Part shown: positions 54,332-64,000 of the stretch, piece after piece
Layout of the letters: each line of letters opens with the position of its first letter
Position numbering within the stretch: the stretch's first letter is position 1
Assembly (NCBI RefSeq): GCF_009856605.1
Contig: NZ_CP047242.1
Span: 742,001-806,000 of the forward strand
Source of the DNA: Trichormus variabilis 0441
Lineage (GTDB): Bacteria > Cyanobacteriota > Cyanobacteriia > Cyanobacteriales > Nostocaceae
Reading direction: 5' to 3'
Length of the DNA: 64,000 nucleotides
Position numbers and translations under genes: made by a program
The notes under the pieces: model-generated
What the model saw: only the letters and a program-made list of their open reading frames with translations
The model's database searches: none
What the model was told of the DNA's origin: nothing

Positions 54332-54820
54332 ATGTATCAGAAGATTTTGGTAGCAGTAGAAAACTCTGAGATAGGGCAACATATTTTTGAGCAGGGTGTA
54401 AATTTAGCCAAAGTAAGCAACGCTGAAATCATGTTGCTGCACGTTATATCTCCTGTGGAAGACCCATATATTACTCCTATATTTTTGCAACCAGATACTA
54501 CTTATCCAGCTTGGCAAACAGAATCAATGGATAACTATATCCAGCATTGGGAAAAACTTAAACAGGAAAAACTAGAGTGGTTGCGATCGCTCACCGACAC
54601 AGCGATTAATATCGGTGTGAAAACTGGATTTACCCAAAAAATGGGTGATCCAGGTAGGACAATATGTGAAATAGCCCGTAGCTGGTCGGCTGACCTAATT
54701 ATGGTTGGTAGGCGTGGTCGTGCTGGACTCAGTGAGTTTTTATTAGGTAGTGTGAGTAATTACGTGTTGCATCATGCTCATGGCTCAGTTTTAGTTATAC
54801 AGGGAAAAACTTTGTCGTAA
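54332..54820 (+). CDS. universal stress protein (UspA family)
   Basis: A 162-residue single-domain Usp similar to the one at 7967. It has YQKILVAVENSEIG and the ATP-binding loop VGRRGRAGLSEFLLGSVSNYV (G-x2-G-x9-G-S). ATG 54332 starts the fold; an in-frame ATG at 54308 would add eight residues. It converges on the giant histidine kinase gene. Confidence 0.9.
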   Translation: MYQKILVAVENSEIGQHIFEQGVNLAKVSNAEIMLLHVISPVEDPYITPIFLQPDTTYPAWQTESMDNYIQHWEKLKQEKLEWLRSLTDTAINIGVKTGFTQKMGDPGRTICEIARSWSADLIMVGRRGRAGLSEFLLGSVSNYVLHHAHGSVLVIQGKTLS

Positions 54821-54868
54821 ATAGCCTGCGACTGGCAATTAGGCTTGGTGCAACATATCATCCGCAAT

Positions 54869-57800
54869 TTAACGATAGAGCCAAACTCGCAATAAAGACA
54901 GTAGCTGTTCTGTATCTACTGGTTTAGCGATGTAGTCGGAAGCGCCGGCGGCGATGCACTGATCGCGATCGCCTTGCATGGCTTTGGCGGTGAGGGCAAT
55001 AATTGGTAAGGCTCTAAATTGCTCTTTTTTCCGAATCAATTGCATGGTTTCGTAACCGTCCATTTCTGGCATCATCACATCCATTAACACCACGTCAATA
55101 TCTTGTGTATTTTCTAATAAGCTAATTCCTTCTCTGCCATTTTCAGCGTATATTACCTGCATTTGGTAGCGTTCTAGCATACTGGTGAGGGCGAAAATGT
55201 TGCGGACATCATCGTCTACAATCAGGACTTTTTTACCAACTAAGGAATAATCTTGAGAATGGAGTTGTTCGAGGATTTCGCGTTTGGGTGTGGGTAAGTT
55301 TGCTTGGACGCGGTGGAGGAATAAGGCGGTTTCATCTAGGAGACGTTCGGGCGATCGCACATCTTTGACGATAATTGTCTCAGCAATACGTCTGAGTTCT
55401 GTTTCTTGGGTTTTGCTGATTTCTCTACCGGTGTAAACAATAATTGGTAAGGTTGCGCCGTTGGCTTCTCGCTTAATCTGTTCCATGAGTTCAAAACCTG
55501 TCATGTCAGGTAAGCCTAAATCGAGGACTAAGCAATCAAACTGCTGAGTACGAATCGCCTCTAAGGCGGCTGCACCTGTACCGACGGCAACTGTGGCTAC
55601 ATCGCTGTTACCAATGAGTTCCACAATGCTTTGGCGTTGTAGTTCGTCGTCTTCGACTACTAGTAAATTCTTAACCCGACGTTCTACGAAACCTCTAATT
55701 TTGTCTAAGGCTTCGGATATGGCTTCACTGGTGACTGGTTTTTGTAAATAGGCGATCGCCCCTAATTGTAAACCCCGTTGTCTTCCTTCCTCGACGGTCA
55801 TGATGTGTACGGGAATATGGCGGGTAGTGGGGTCATGTTTCAAGCGGTCTAGGACTGTCCAACCGTCCATTTCTGGTAAGCGGATATCGAGTAAAATTGC
55901 CATCGGCTGGAAGTCCTTGGCTAGTTTTAGTCCGGCTGTCCCAGTTTGGGCGCTGAGTACCTGGAATCCGTGTTGTCGTGCCATATCTACCAAAATCCTG
56001 GCAAAATTAACATCATCCTCGATAATTAGCAGAATGTTATTATCTGCTGATGAATTAGTGATGTTGGTGCGATCGTCAACAAGGATTGAGTCGTACTTTG
56101 TAGAGACGCGATTTATCGCGTCTGCCTGGGTCAGCGTAGATTCAGCACTAAATTGCGGTAAATAGAAGGTAAATGTACTACCTTGACCAGGATAGCTGGT
56201 AAGTTTAATTTCACCACCCAAAAGATGAGCAATTTCTCGGCTAATAGACAAGCCTAATCCCGTACCGCCGTATTTGCGGCTAGTTGTACCATCAGCTTGC
56301 TGGAATGCCTCAAAGATAATCTTTTGCTTATCGGCTGCAATGCCAATACCTGTATCACTCACAGCAAAAGCAATGACATTTTGAGCAGAGTTTAAAGGTT
56401 GTTGGTTAGAATTCCATCCTGGCTTGGCTACTTCAATTTTGAGGCGGACTTCTCCACGTTCTGTAAATTTAAAGGCGTTGGAGAGGAGATTTTTTAATAC
56501 CTGTTGTAGGCGTTTGATATCTGTATTAACGGTGGTTGGTAACTCAGGGGCTAATTCGACTGCAAAAGTCAGTCCTTTATTTTGCGCTACTTGCCCAAAG
56601 CCGCGTTCAATTTGTTCAGCCAACTCTGACAAGGGAATTGGGGTCGCATGGATGGACATAGTTCCCGATTCGATTTTGGCTAGATCCAAAATATCGTTAA
56701 TTAAGGCTAATAGTTCATTGCCGGCTGAGTAAATTGTTTGGCTGTATTCGACTTGTTTCGCTGTCAAATTGCCATCGACGTTATCTGTCAACAATTTCGC
56801 CAATATTAATAAGCTATTTAAAGGTGTCCGCAGTTCATGGGACATATTCGCCAAAAATTCGGATTTATAGCGGGATGAGAGGGCAAGTTGTTCGGCTTTC
56901 TCTTCTAAAGACCGTCGCGCTTGTTCAATTTCCCGATTCTTCCGTTCTACTTCTTTTTTCTGTATAGCTAACAATTCTGCTTTCTCTTCTAACTCAGCGT
57001 TGGTTTGCTGTAGTTCTTCTTGTTGTCCCCGCAGTAAATCTTCCGAAGCTTTGAGTGATTGGGCTTGTTGTTCTAGGCGTTTGTTGGTTTCGCGGAGTTC
57101 GCTTTGCTGGGTTTGTAGTTCCTCGGCGAGGGATTGGGATTGCTTGAGTAATTCTTCGGTACGCATCGAGGCGGCGATGGTGTTGAGAACGATCGCAATA
57201 CTTTCGGTGAGTTGGTCGAAGAATGTCAAATGAATCTCACTAAAGCGGCGGAAGGAGGCTAGTTCAATCACCGCCGTCACTTGTCCTTCAAATAATACAG
57301 GCAACACCACGGCATTTAGGGGGTTGGCTTCGCCCAAACCAGAGCTAATTTTTACATAATCACTCGGCACTTCTGTTAACAAAATTCGCTCTTTTTCTAA
57401 AGCACACTGTCCAACTAAACCCTCACCCAACTGGAAGCGGTTAGCTAGATGTTTGCGTTCCCGATAAGCATAGGTGCTGAGTAGTTGTAGGTAGCTTTGA
57501 TTTTCTGCACCTTCCATTAAGTAGAATACGCCGTGTTGTGCGCCTACCAGTGGTGCAAGTTCTGAGAGAATGAGTTTGGATACGGTTTCTAAGTCGCGCT
57601 GACCTTGCAGCATCCGGGTGAATTTGGCGAGGTTGGTCTTTAACCAGTCTTGTTCTGTATTCTTCTGGGTTGTCTCCCGCAGATTGGCAATCATCTGGTT
57701 GATGTTGTCTTTGAGGATTGCTACTTCTCCTTGAGCTTCTACAGCGATGGAACGGGTTAAATCGCCCTTGGTGACGGCTGTAGCAACTTCGGCGATCGCT

Positions 57801-60622
57801 CTTAACTGGGTGGTGAGGGTAGCCGCTAGTTCGTTGACGTTGTCGGTCAAATCTTTCCATGTCCCCGCCGCCCCTGGAACCTTAGCCTGACCGCCCAATT
57901 TTCCTTCTATCCCCACTTCTCGCGCCACTGTTGTCACCTGATTGGCAAAGGTGGCTAGGGTATCAATCATTTCGTTAATTGTCTCTGCCAAGGTTTCGAT
58001 TTCCCCTTTGGCATCTAACATCAGTTTACGTTTCAAGTCGCCATTCGCCACCGCCGTCACCACTCTGGCGATCCCCCGGACTTGGGCTGTCAAGTTCCCC
58101 GCCATTGAGTTGACGTTATCTGTCAAATCTTTCCACGTCCCCGCCACACCTTGGACTACAGCTTGACCGCCTAATTTCCCCTCGGTTCCCACCTCCCGCG
58201 CTACCCGCGTCACCTCTGAGGCAAAGGAACTGAGTTGATCCACCATTGTATTAATAGTGTTCTTTAAGTCGAGGATTTCCCCTTTCACATCCACGGTGAT
58301 TTTCTTCGACAGGTCGCCATTGGCTACCGCCTTCGTCACTTCGGCAATATTTCTGACCTGGGCTGTAAGATTCCCCGCCATCGAGTTGACATTATCTGTC
58401 AAATCTTTCCACGTACCGCCCACACCTCGGACATAGGCTTGTACACCCAATTTCCCCTCACTACCTACCTCCCGCGCTACCCTTGTCACCTCTGAGGCGA
58501 AGGAATTGAGTTGATCCACCATTGTATTAATAGTGTTTTTCAACTCCAAAATTTCCCCTTTCACATCCACGGTGATTTTTTTCGACAAGTCGCCATTGGC
58601 TACCGCCGTCGTCACCTCGGCAATGTTCCTTACCTGGGCTGTTAAACTCCCCGCCATGAAGTTAACGCTGTCGGTCAAGTCCTTCCACGTACCAGCTACA
58701 CCCTTCACCTCTGCTTGTACGCCCAATTTCCCTTCTGTTCCCACCTCCCGCGCTACTCTGGTGACTTCCGATGCAAAGGAGTTGAGTTGATCTACCATCG
58801 TGTTGACGGTGTTTTTTAATTCGAGAATTTCGCCCTTCACATCGACGGTGATTTTTTTCGATAAGTCGCCAGTCGCTACCGCCGTCGTTACTTCGGCAAT
58901 ATTTCTTACCTGGGCTGTCAAACTCCCCGCCATAAAATTTACACTATCGGTCAAGTCCTTCCATGTACCCGCCACACCCCTAACATCGGCTTGTACACCT
59001 AACTTCCCTTCGCTGCCTACTTCCCGCGCAACTCTGGTAACTTCCGATGCAAAGGAACTCAGTTGATCCACCATGATATTGATGGTGTTTTTCAACTCCA
59101 AAATTTCGCCCCTCACATCCACGGTGATTTTCTTCGATAAGTCACCATTGGCGATCGCTGTCGCCACTTCGGCAATGTTCCGCACCTGTCCTGTCAGGTT
59201 CCCCGCCATCAAATTCACATTATCTGTCAAGTCTTTCCACGTCCCAGCCACCCCGCGCACTTCTGCTTGTACGCCTAGTTTCCCCTCCGTTCCTACTTCC
59301 CGCGCTACTCTGGTAACTTCTGAGGCAAAGGAATTAAGTTGATCCACCATTGTATTAATAGTGTTTTTTAACTCCAAAATTTCGCCCTTGACATCCACGG
59401 TGATTTTTTTCGACAAATCACCAGTCGCTACCGCCGTCGTCACTTCGGCAATATTTCTTACCTGCGCCGTCAAACTCCCAGCCATAAAGTTGACGCTATC
59501 AGTCAAGTCCTTCCACGTCCCCGCCACCCCTCGCACTTCTGCTTGACCCCCTAATTTTCCCTCTGCGCCCACCTCCCGCGCCACCCTGGTAACTTCTGAG
59601 GCAAAGGAATTAAGTTGATCCACCATGATATTGACGGTGTTTTTCAACTCCAAAATTTCACCCTTGACATTGACAGTAATTTTCTTCGACAAGTCGCCAT
59701 TGGCTACCGCCGTCGTCACCTCGGCAATATTTCTTACCTGGGCTGTGAGGTTCCCCGCCATCAAATTCACATTATCAGTCAAGTCCTTCCAAGTCCCCGC
59801 CACGCCCCGAACTTCTGCTTGTACCCCTAACTTCCCTTCCGTCCCTACTTCCCGCGCCACCCGTGTAACTTCCGATGCAAAGGAATTAAGTTGATCCACC
59901 ATTGTATTGACGGTGTTTTTCAACTCCAGAATTTCCCCCTTCACATCTACAGTAATTTTCTTCGATAAGTCACCGTTAGCGATCGCCGTCGCCACTTCGG
60001 CAATATTCCGCACCTGTCCTGTCAGGTTCCCCGCCATTAGGTTGACATTATCAGTCAAATCCTTCCAAGTCCCCGCCACACCTTGGACTTCGGCTTGTAC
60101 CCCTAATTTCCCCTCCGTTCCCACCTCCCTGGCTACCCGCGTCACCTCACCCGCAAAGGAACTCAGCCTTGTCACCATTGTGTTAACTATATTGGCAGTT
60201 TGGCGAAATTCACCTTTGAGGGGTCTACCGTCAATTTCTGTGGCGATCGTTTGTGATAAATCCCCATTAGCTACAGCCCGAATTACCCGCGTAGTTTCTG
60301 CTGTCGGCTGGACTAAATCTGTAATCAGAGTATTGACAGAATTAACACTATCTGACCAAGAACCGCGTACATTTCCCAAAGAAGCGCGTTCAGTAATCTT
60401 GCCTTCTTTGCCCACAACAGTACTAATGCGCTTTAGCTCTGCTGCCATGCGCTCATTCTGGTCAATAATATCGTTGAGCGTATCAGCTATCTTACCAGCT
60501 ATACCTGTTTGGTCTATGGGCATCCGAGCAGAAAAATCACCTTTTTTGACAGCAGTTAAAGTTTTTAATAGCTGTTTTAAGTCTAATTCATCGCTTTCTC
60601 TAGTTAAATGTTCGGTTGCCAT
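54869..60622 (-). CDS. hybrid histidine kinase with HAMP array, GAF and three receivers
   Basis: A 1917-residue soluble sensor kinase without transmembrane segments. A divergent HAMP-like region (1-155) is followed by nine 92-residue units (156-983) of the [13 protein letters not shown]...[11 protein letters not shown]...GDLSKKITV...[12 protein letters not shown] type. Then come a GAF domain (about 1000-1150), a coiled coil (1155-1250), HisKA with His1262 in SHELRTP, and HATPase ([27 protein letters not shown]). Three receivers follow (Asp in [23 protein letters not shown] and [12 protein letters not shown]). Poly-HAMP kinases of this kind are linked to osmotic or cell-envelope sensing in fungi (Nik1 group) and bacteria. 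The peptide around residues 1500-1508 is encoded by a REP-like palindrome. Confidence 0.95.
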   Translation of the reverse strand: MATEHLTRESDELDLKQLLKTLTAVKKGDFSARMPIDQTGIAGKIADTLNDIIDQNERMAAELKRISTVVGKEGKITERASLGNVRGSWSDSVNSVNTLITDLVQPTAETTRVIRAVANGDLSQTIATEIDGRPLKGEFRQTANIVNTMVTRLSSFAGEVTRVAREVGTEGKLGVQAEVQGVAGTWKDLTDNVNLMAGNLTGQVRNIAEVATAIANGDLSKKITVDVKGEILELKNTVNTMVDQLNSFASEVTRVAREVGTEGKLGVQAEVRGVAGTWKDLTDNVNLMAGNLTAQVRNIAEVTTAVANGDLSKKITVNVKGEILELKNTVNIMVDQLNSFASEVTRVAREVGAEGKLGGQAEVRGVAGTWKDLTDSVNFMAGSLTAQVRNIAEVTTAVATGDLSKKITVDVKGEILELKNTINTMVDQLNSFASEVTRVAREVGTEGKLGVQAEVRGVAGTWKDLTDNVNLMAGNLTGQVRNIAEVATAIANGDLSKKITVDVRGEILELKNTINIMVDQLSSFASEVTRVAREVGSEGKLGVQADVRGVAGTWKDLTDSVNFMAGSLTAQVRNIAEVTTAVATGDLSKKITVDVKGEILELKNTVNTMVDQLNSFASEVTRVAREVGTEGKLGVQAEVKGVAGTWKDLTDSVNFMAGSLTAQVRNIAEVTTAVANGDLSKKITVDVKGEILELKNTINTMVDQLNSFASEVTRVAREVGSEGKLGVQAYVRGVGGTWKDLTDNVNSMAGNLTAQVRNIAEVTKAVANGDLSKKITVDVKGEILDLKNTINTMVDQLSSFASEVTRVAREVGTEGKLGGQAVVQGVAGTWKDLTDNVNSMAGNLTAQVRGIARVVTAVANGDLKRKLMLDAKGEIETLAETINEMIDTLATFANQVTTVAREVGIEGKLGGQAKVPGAAGTWKDLTDNVNELAATLTTQLRAIAEVATAVTKGDLTRSIAVEAQGEVAILKDNINQMIANLRETTQKNTEQDWLKTNLAKFTRMLQGQRDLETVSKLILSELAPLVGAQHGVFYLMEGAENQSYLQLLSTYAYRERKHLANRFQLGEGLVGQCALEKERILLTEVPSDYVKISSGLGEANPLNAVVLPVLFEGQVTAVIELASFRRFSEIHLTFFDQLTESIAIVLNTIAASMRTEELLKQSQSLAEELQTQQSELRETNKRLEQQAQSLKASEDLLRGQQEELQQTNAELEEKAELLAIQKKEVERKNREIEQARRSLEEKAEQLALSSRYKSEFLANMSHELRTPLNSLLILAKLLTDNVDGNLTAKQVEYSQTIYSAGNELLALINDILDLAKIESGTMSIHATPIPLSELAEQIERGFGQVAQNKGLTFAVELAPELPTTVNTDIKRLQQVLKNLLSNAFKFTERGEVRLKIEVAKPGWNSNQQPLNSAQNVIAFAVSDTGIGIAADKQKIIFEAFQQADGTTSRKYGGTGLGLSISREIAHLLGGEIKLTSYPGQGSTFTFYLPQFSAESTLTQADAINRVSTKYDSILVDDRTNITNSSADNNILLIIEDDVNFARILVDMARQHGFQVLSAQTGTAGLKLAKDFQPMAILLDIRLPEMDGWTVLDRLKHDPTTRHIPVHIMTVEEGRQRGLQLGAIAYLQKPVTSEAISEALDKIRGFVERRVKNLLVVEDDELQRQSIVELIGNSDVATVAVGTGAAALEAIRTQQFDCLVLDLGLPDMTGFELMEQIKREANGATLPIIVYTGREISKTQETELRRIAETIIVKDVRSPERLLDETALFLHRVQANLPTPKREILEQLHSQDYSLVGKKVLIVDDDVRNIFALTSMLERYQMQVIYAENGREGISLLENTQDIDVVLMDVMMPEMDGYETMQLIRKKEQFRALPIIALTAKAMQGDRDQCIAAGASDYIAKPVDTEQLLSLLRVWLYR
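56104..56123. repeat. REP-like palindrome inside the histidine kinase gene
   Basis: AGACGCGAT and ATCGCGTCT separated by TT, preceded by TGT. It matches the intergenic copies at 43291 and 50197 and is translated in frame as the linker DAINRVSTK between the ATPase domain and the first receiver. Confidence 0.88.
57674..60157 (-). repeat. nine tandem 276-bp (92-residue) HAMP units
   Basis: Nine consecutive units of exactly 92 codons in the kinase gene. Protein units differ by only a few residues (Asn/Ser, Val/Gly, Thr/Ala changes), whereas the DNA differs at many third codon positions. Units eight and nine are most divergent. The array makes antisense frames look open as a by-product. Confidence 0.95.
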
Positions 60623-61313
60623 AGTCTAGACCTTTAAAAATTACCGTTTATTTTTACCCCCACAAATATTTGAGAGTAATTTGAGGTGGAAATTTTATCT
60701 TGCTGTATACTCAGGATTTCTTAATCCCAGTCCCATACTAGATAAAAAATGCTATTTCTAACACTTATTGGTGAAAAATATTGCAGCATGAAGACACCAG
60801 AAACAGAGATAAGAAAGATTTTCTTTGATTTTCCTGTACGCAATACATGACGACTGACTTAGACAAGACAGAAGACAGAAGGCGGAAAATAGGAGGAAAG
60901 AAAGCTTTTTCATCCCTTTTGGTGTGAGTGGTTCATGATGGCTACTTAGGAAATCATAGCCGCTATTTAGTCTCTGAAGTAGTTGCTAGTAAAATTTTTG
61001 ATATCTACAAAATAATAGTTTTATTACCTATGGCGTATATCTTTAGACATAGAAGGTTGTAATATTAACCAAAAACTTTAAAAAACAAAGAAAAACAAAG
61101 TGGTAAACATGATTATTGCCCTCATTTACCACCAGGCAAGAAGGGAAACAGGCAACTTTCACAGGAGTTATTGAAAATTTTGAACTGGTTCAAGTCTGGG
61201 CTGAATTTTGGGAATACTTGATGTAACCAGGTGAGTGTCTACCTTTCTACTAAGTATCGCTTTGCATAAGTCCGCAATTTTTCAAACTCACACTAGAGCA
61301 TTTCTACAAATCA
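60623..61313. other. gene-poor gap upstream of the DUF928-cyclase pair
   Basis: About 690 bp between divergent genes. Most is AT-rich with no clear feature. Around 61110-61222 a short frame (TFTGVIENFELVQVWAEFWEYLM) looks protein-like and may be a gene remnant, but it has no credible start. The promoters of the kinase and the DUF928 gene should lie here. Confidence 0.4.
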
Positions 61314-62081
61314 ATGAAATGTAATCATTTATCTGTTGTCGCCTTTTTCCTAACTTTTAACTGTTTACCACTTTCTGCTGCAACGGTACAGAAGACGCAG
61401 GCGCAGTCATCCCATACCCAACACGGTTGGCAGATTAGTCAAGCTTTTAAGCCACCGAAACGGCAAGGCCCCCCTGTCAGCGCTGGCGGTTCTAGCCGTG
61501 GTTCCTCCTGCATTACCGGGAATAAGTCCATCACTCCCCTTATACCTAGAAATAAATTAGGATTGACACTTACCCAACGCCCGACATTGTTTTGGTATAT
61601 CCCATCATCTCCAGCGAAAACGGCTTATCTGGTGCTGTTGAATGATGCGGACAAAAAGGTATTTTATAAAACTACGCTGACACTACCTGACAAACCTGGC
61701 ATCATCAGCTATACCCTTCCTGCAAGTTCGCCCCCATTAGAGACAGGTAAAAGTTACCGATGGTATTTAACACTGGTTTGTAGTCTGCAAGATTTTAGTA
61801 CTAATTCTACAGTTGATGGTTGGGTAGAACGGATTCCAGCAGAATCATCTTTATCACGGGCGTTAGCCAAAGCAGATGCCAGAAAGTTACCCTCTATCTA
61901 TGCAGAGGCGGGAATTTGGTATGAAGCGTTAGCTAGTTTGGTGCAGTTACGCCGTCGTGAACCTAAGAATTTAACTTACCTCTTAAACTGGCGGCAATTT
62001 TTACAGTCAGTCAAGTTAAATGCGATCGCCTCTGAACCACTTCTCGATTGCTGTAAGTCGGAAGTTGCCAATAAAATATGA
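61314..62081 (+). CDS. DUF928 secreted protein
   Basis: A 255-residue exported protein: signal peptide about 1-23 (SVVAFFLTFNCLPLSAA), then GPPVSAGGSSRGSSC, LTLTQRPTLFWYIPSSPAKTAYLVLLND and GKSYRWYLTLVC, features of DUF928, a cyanobacterial family. The C-terminal third is helical (RALAKADARKLPSIYAEAGIWYEALASLVQLRR). The stop codon overlaps the start of the next gene (ATGA at 62078-62081), so it is translationally coupled to the CHASE2 cyclase. It may be the periplasmic partner of that sensor, which is inference. Confidence 0.87.
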   Translation: MKCNHLSVVAFFLTFNCLPLSAATVQKTQAQSSHTQHGWQISQAFKPPKRQGPPVSAGGSSRGSSCITGNKSITPLIPRNKLGLTLTQRPTLFWYIPSSPAKTAYLVLLNDADKKVFYKTTLTLPDKPGIISYTLPASSPPLETGKSYRWYLTLVCSLQDFSTNSTVDGWVERIPAESSLSRALAKADARKLPSIYAEAGIWYEALASLVQLRRREPKNLTYLLNWRQFLQSVKLNAIASEPLLDCCKSEVANKI

Positions 62082-64000
62082 TTTGGGCAAAGCTAAAACC
62101 CCTATTTTGGCAATGGCGCGGGGTAATATTCGCAGTTCCAAATATGACAATATTGGTAATTGGTTTACGGTTGACAGGTCTGTTGCAGTTACTAGAGTTA
62201 GCAGCATTAGACCAGTTTTTTTTACTGCGATCGCCAGAACCACCAGATACCCGCATTGTGATAGTTGAGATTAATGAGGCTGATGTCCGCAAACAGACAC
62301 AATGGCCGATGTCTGATGCTGCAATGGCTACTGTATTAGATACGATTAAACAACAACAACCACGGGCGATCGGGTTAGATATTTACCGGGATTTACCTGT
62401 CAATCCTGGGCATGAAATTTTAGTTAAATTGTTTGCATCCACGCCTAACTTGATTGGGGTGCAGAAACTCTCTGACACTAGGGATAGTTCGGCTGTGAAT
62501 GCGTCTCCTATACTCAAGGAAAATAACCAAGTTGGATCAAATGACTTACCGCTAGATGGGGATGGGAAGATTCGCCGGGGATTGTTGTATGTCGATGTGA
62601 ATGAGGACGAGGTTCTCGAAAGTTTTGCCCTAAAATTGGCATTGCTGTACTTAAAGCCGGAAAAGATTACAGAAAAACCAGCCGCCAATAACCCTGATTA
62701 TTTGCAGTTAAATCGCGGTGTTTTCCCAATTTTTGAGGCTAATGATGGGGGTTATATCCGCGCCGATGCGAGGAGTTACCAAATCCTGCTAAATTACCGG
62801 GGACGCATCCAGCAATTTACCACCGTCACCCTCACGCAAGTGCAACAGAAGCAGATTCCCCCAGATTTGATGCGGGGAAAGGTAGTATTAATTGGGGCAA
62901 CGGCTGAAAGTTTGAAGGATATATTCTACACACCATACAGCAGTAATTTATTTACGCCTCCAGAACGAATGGCTGGTGTGACAATTCACGCCAATTTAGT
63001 CAGTCAAATTTTGAGTGCAGCTTTGGATAGTCGCCCCCAAATCCAGACTTTACCTGAGACTGGAGAATGGCTATTAATTTTGGCTTGGTCAATTATTGGG
63101 GCTAGTTTATGTTGGCAGCAACGCAGTAGTAAACGTCAAAAGATTGTTGTAGCTGTGGGTGTTCCCCTGATGAGTGGCGCTGTCATTGCTGGTAGCTTTT
63201 TGGCGTTTGTGGCTGGTTGGTGGATTCCCGTTGTCCCTTCTTTGTTGGCATTTGGGGGATCTGCGATCGCCGTTACTCTCTACATCGCCCAAAGCGCCGG
63301 GGAAATGCGAAAAAATCTCGGACGCTATTTAACTGATGAAGTCCTGGCTAATATCCTAGAAACTCCATCAGGTTTAAAGTTGGGTGGTGAACGGCGCAAG
63401 GTGACGCTGTTATTTTCCGACTTGCGGGGTTTTTCTGCCATGTCTGAACAATTATCCCCTGAACAGGTGGTACAGATTCTCAATCTGTATTTGGGGGTGA
63501 TGACAGATGTGATTAACCAATACAAAGGCACAATTAATGAGTTTATCGGCGATGGGATTTTTATCATGTTCGGCGCGCCTATCTGTCGTCCTGATGACTC
63601 CCAAAGAGCGATCGCCTGTGCAATTGCCATGCAACAAGCGATGCAGCAGGTGAATGCTCAAACTCGCCAAATGAACCTTCCTCAGCTAGAAATGGGCATT
63701 GGGATTAATACTGGTGAAGTTGTCGCCGGCAATATTGGTTCACAAAAACGCGCCCAATATACAGTTATTGGTAGTCATGTTAATTTGGCTGCCAGAATTG
63801 AGACTTACACTGTGGGAGGACAGATTTTAATTTCTGCCAATACTCGCCAAGATGCTAAGACTGATTTGCAAATAGCTGGGCAAATGCAAATCGAACCCAA
63901 GGGAATCAAGGAACCAATCACCATCTATGAAATTAGTGGTATTGGCGGTGCATATAACCTGTCTCTACCAGAAGACAAAGATGTGATGGTGAAATTGAAA
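62078..64000 (+). CDS. cyaA: CHASE2-domain class III nucleotide cyclase (partial, runs off the window)
   Basis: The first 641 codons of a membrane cyclase. A first membrane helix (about 20-37) leads to an extracytoplasmic CHASE2 domain (about 45-320: TRIVIVEINEADVRKQTQWP, RAIGLDIYRDLP, GKVVLIGATAESLKD). Three helices (about 330-405) and a cyclase domain (about 440-620) follow. Metal-binding Asp are in FSDLRGF and FIGDG; Asn/Arg in NLAARIE. At the purine-specifying site residue 488 is Glu (INEFIGDG) where ATP-specific enzymes have Lys, while the second site keeps Thr (YTVIG). Substrate may be GTP or mixed. The symbol follows the CHASE2 cyclase CyaA of Anabaena from memory. The 3' end is missing. 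Confidence 0.88.
   Translation, partial: MIWAKLKPLFWQWRGVIFAVPNMTILVIGLRLTGLLQLLELAALDQFFLLRSPEPPDTRIVIVEINEADVRKQTQWPMSDAAMATVLDTIKQQQPRAIGLDIYRDLPVNPGHEILVKLFASTPNLIGVQKLSDTRDSSAVNASPILKENNQVGSNDLPLDGDGKIRRGLLYVDVNEDEVLESFALKLALLYLKPEKITEKPAANNPDYLQLNRGVFPIFEANDGGYIRADARSYQILLNYRGRIQQFTTVTLTQVQQKQIPPDLMRGKVVLIGATAESLKDIFYTPYSSNLFTPPERMAGVTIHANLVSQILSAALDSRPQIQTLPETGEWLLILAWSIIGASLCWQQRSSKRQKIVVAVGVPLMSGAVIAGSFLAFVAGWWIPVVPSLLAFGGSAIAVTLYIAQSAGEMRKNLGRYLTDEVLANILETPSGLKLGGERRKVTLLFSDLRGFSAMSEQLSPEQVVQILNLYLGVMTDVINQYKGTINEFIGDGIFIMFGAPICRPDDSQRAIACAIAMQQAMQQVNAQTRQMNLPQLEMGIGINTGEVVAGNIGSQKRAQYTVIGSHVNLAARIETYTVGGQILISANTRQDAKTDLQIAGQMQIEPKGIKEPITIYEISGIGGAYNLSLPEDKDVMVKLK

Noticed and set aside
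58533..60629. Plus-strand open frames opposite the HAMP array, each with repeated protein sequence
   Set aside because: They are the antisense of the 92-residue units and repeat only because the sense codons repeat; no ribosome sites or family.

Overview
The window looks like chromosome of a filamentous, heterocyst-forming cyanobacterium of the Nostoc/Anabaena (Trichormus) group. The evidence is the many HIP1 octamers (GCGATCGC), heptamer short tandem repeats of the CCCCAAT and CAAAATT type between genes, a bidirectional hox hydrogenase cluster, hopanoid genes, a helical carotenoid protein, a Mo-nitrogenase C-terminal-domain protein, and large FHA/GAF/HAMP signalling proteins. Identifications come from protein motifs and gene context only; no database was searched.

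Layout. 0.3-7.7 kb: an FHA-GAF adenylate cyclase (CyaD-like), a VanZ/LamG membrane protein, GTPase YlqF, a VOC protein, DAHP synthase, PAM68 and ribosomal protein S15. 8-16.2 kb: a universal stress protein, then hoxE and hoxF, a RelE/Phd toxin-antitoxin pair on the opposite strand, then hoxU, a DUF3122 gene, hoxY, a CBS-domain gene and hoxH. The protease gene hoxW lies about 5 kb further on, behind a RidA-like gene, a GNAT gene and an acyl-CoA synthetase/GNAT fusion. 21.7-29.8 kb: hppD, an SDR, a methyltransferase, a Mo-nitrogenase-C protein, a receiver-only regulator, squalene-hopene cyclase and HpnB glycosyltransferase. 29.9-36.3 kb: a serpin next to a subtilisin-like protease, rpe, small stress or cell-envelope proteins, and an unrecognised protein made of 19-residue repeats. 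36.6-41.3 kb: uvrB, a serine/threonine kinase-WD40 gene split by a 5-bp duplication, an antitoxin-like remnant, and a 12 x 21-bp tandem repeat. 41.4-54.8 kb: a hypothetical gene, an EF-hand protein, a secreted protein, PRC-barrel and smc genes, two type II NADH dehydrogenases in tandem, a GST, a helical carotenoid protein and a second Usp. 54.9-64 kb: a 1917-residue hybrid histidine kinase with nine near-identical 92-residue HAMP units, then a DUF928 gene overlapping a CHASE2 nucleotide cyclase that runs off the window end.

Functional themes. HoxEFU (diaphorase) and HoxYH (NiFe hydrogenase) exchange electrons between NAD(P)H and protons, and HoxW should mature HoxH. Two class III cyclases, the multi-receiver kinase and an EF-hand protein make the window rich in signalling. 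NDH-2, HCP, GST and Usp suggest redox and light-stress handling. Intergenic space is full of small repeats of several families (heptamers, palindromes, MITE-like inverted repeats). Some of these touch genes: a heptamer array abuts hoxY, a palindrome is translated inside the hybrid kinase, and an inverted repeat reaches the stop codon of the protease. I did not find tRNA or rRNA genes, CRISPR arrays, prophage or complete insertion sequences.
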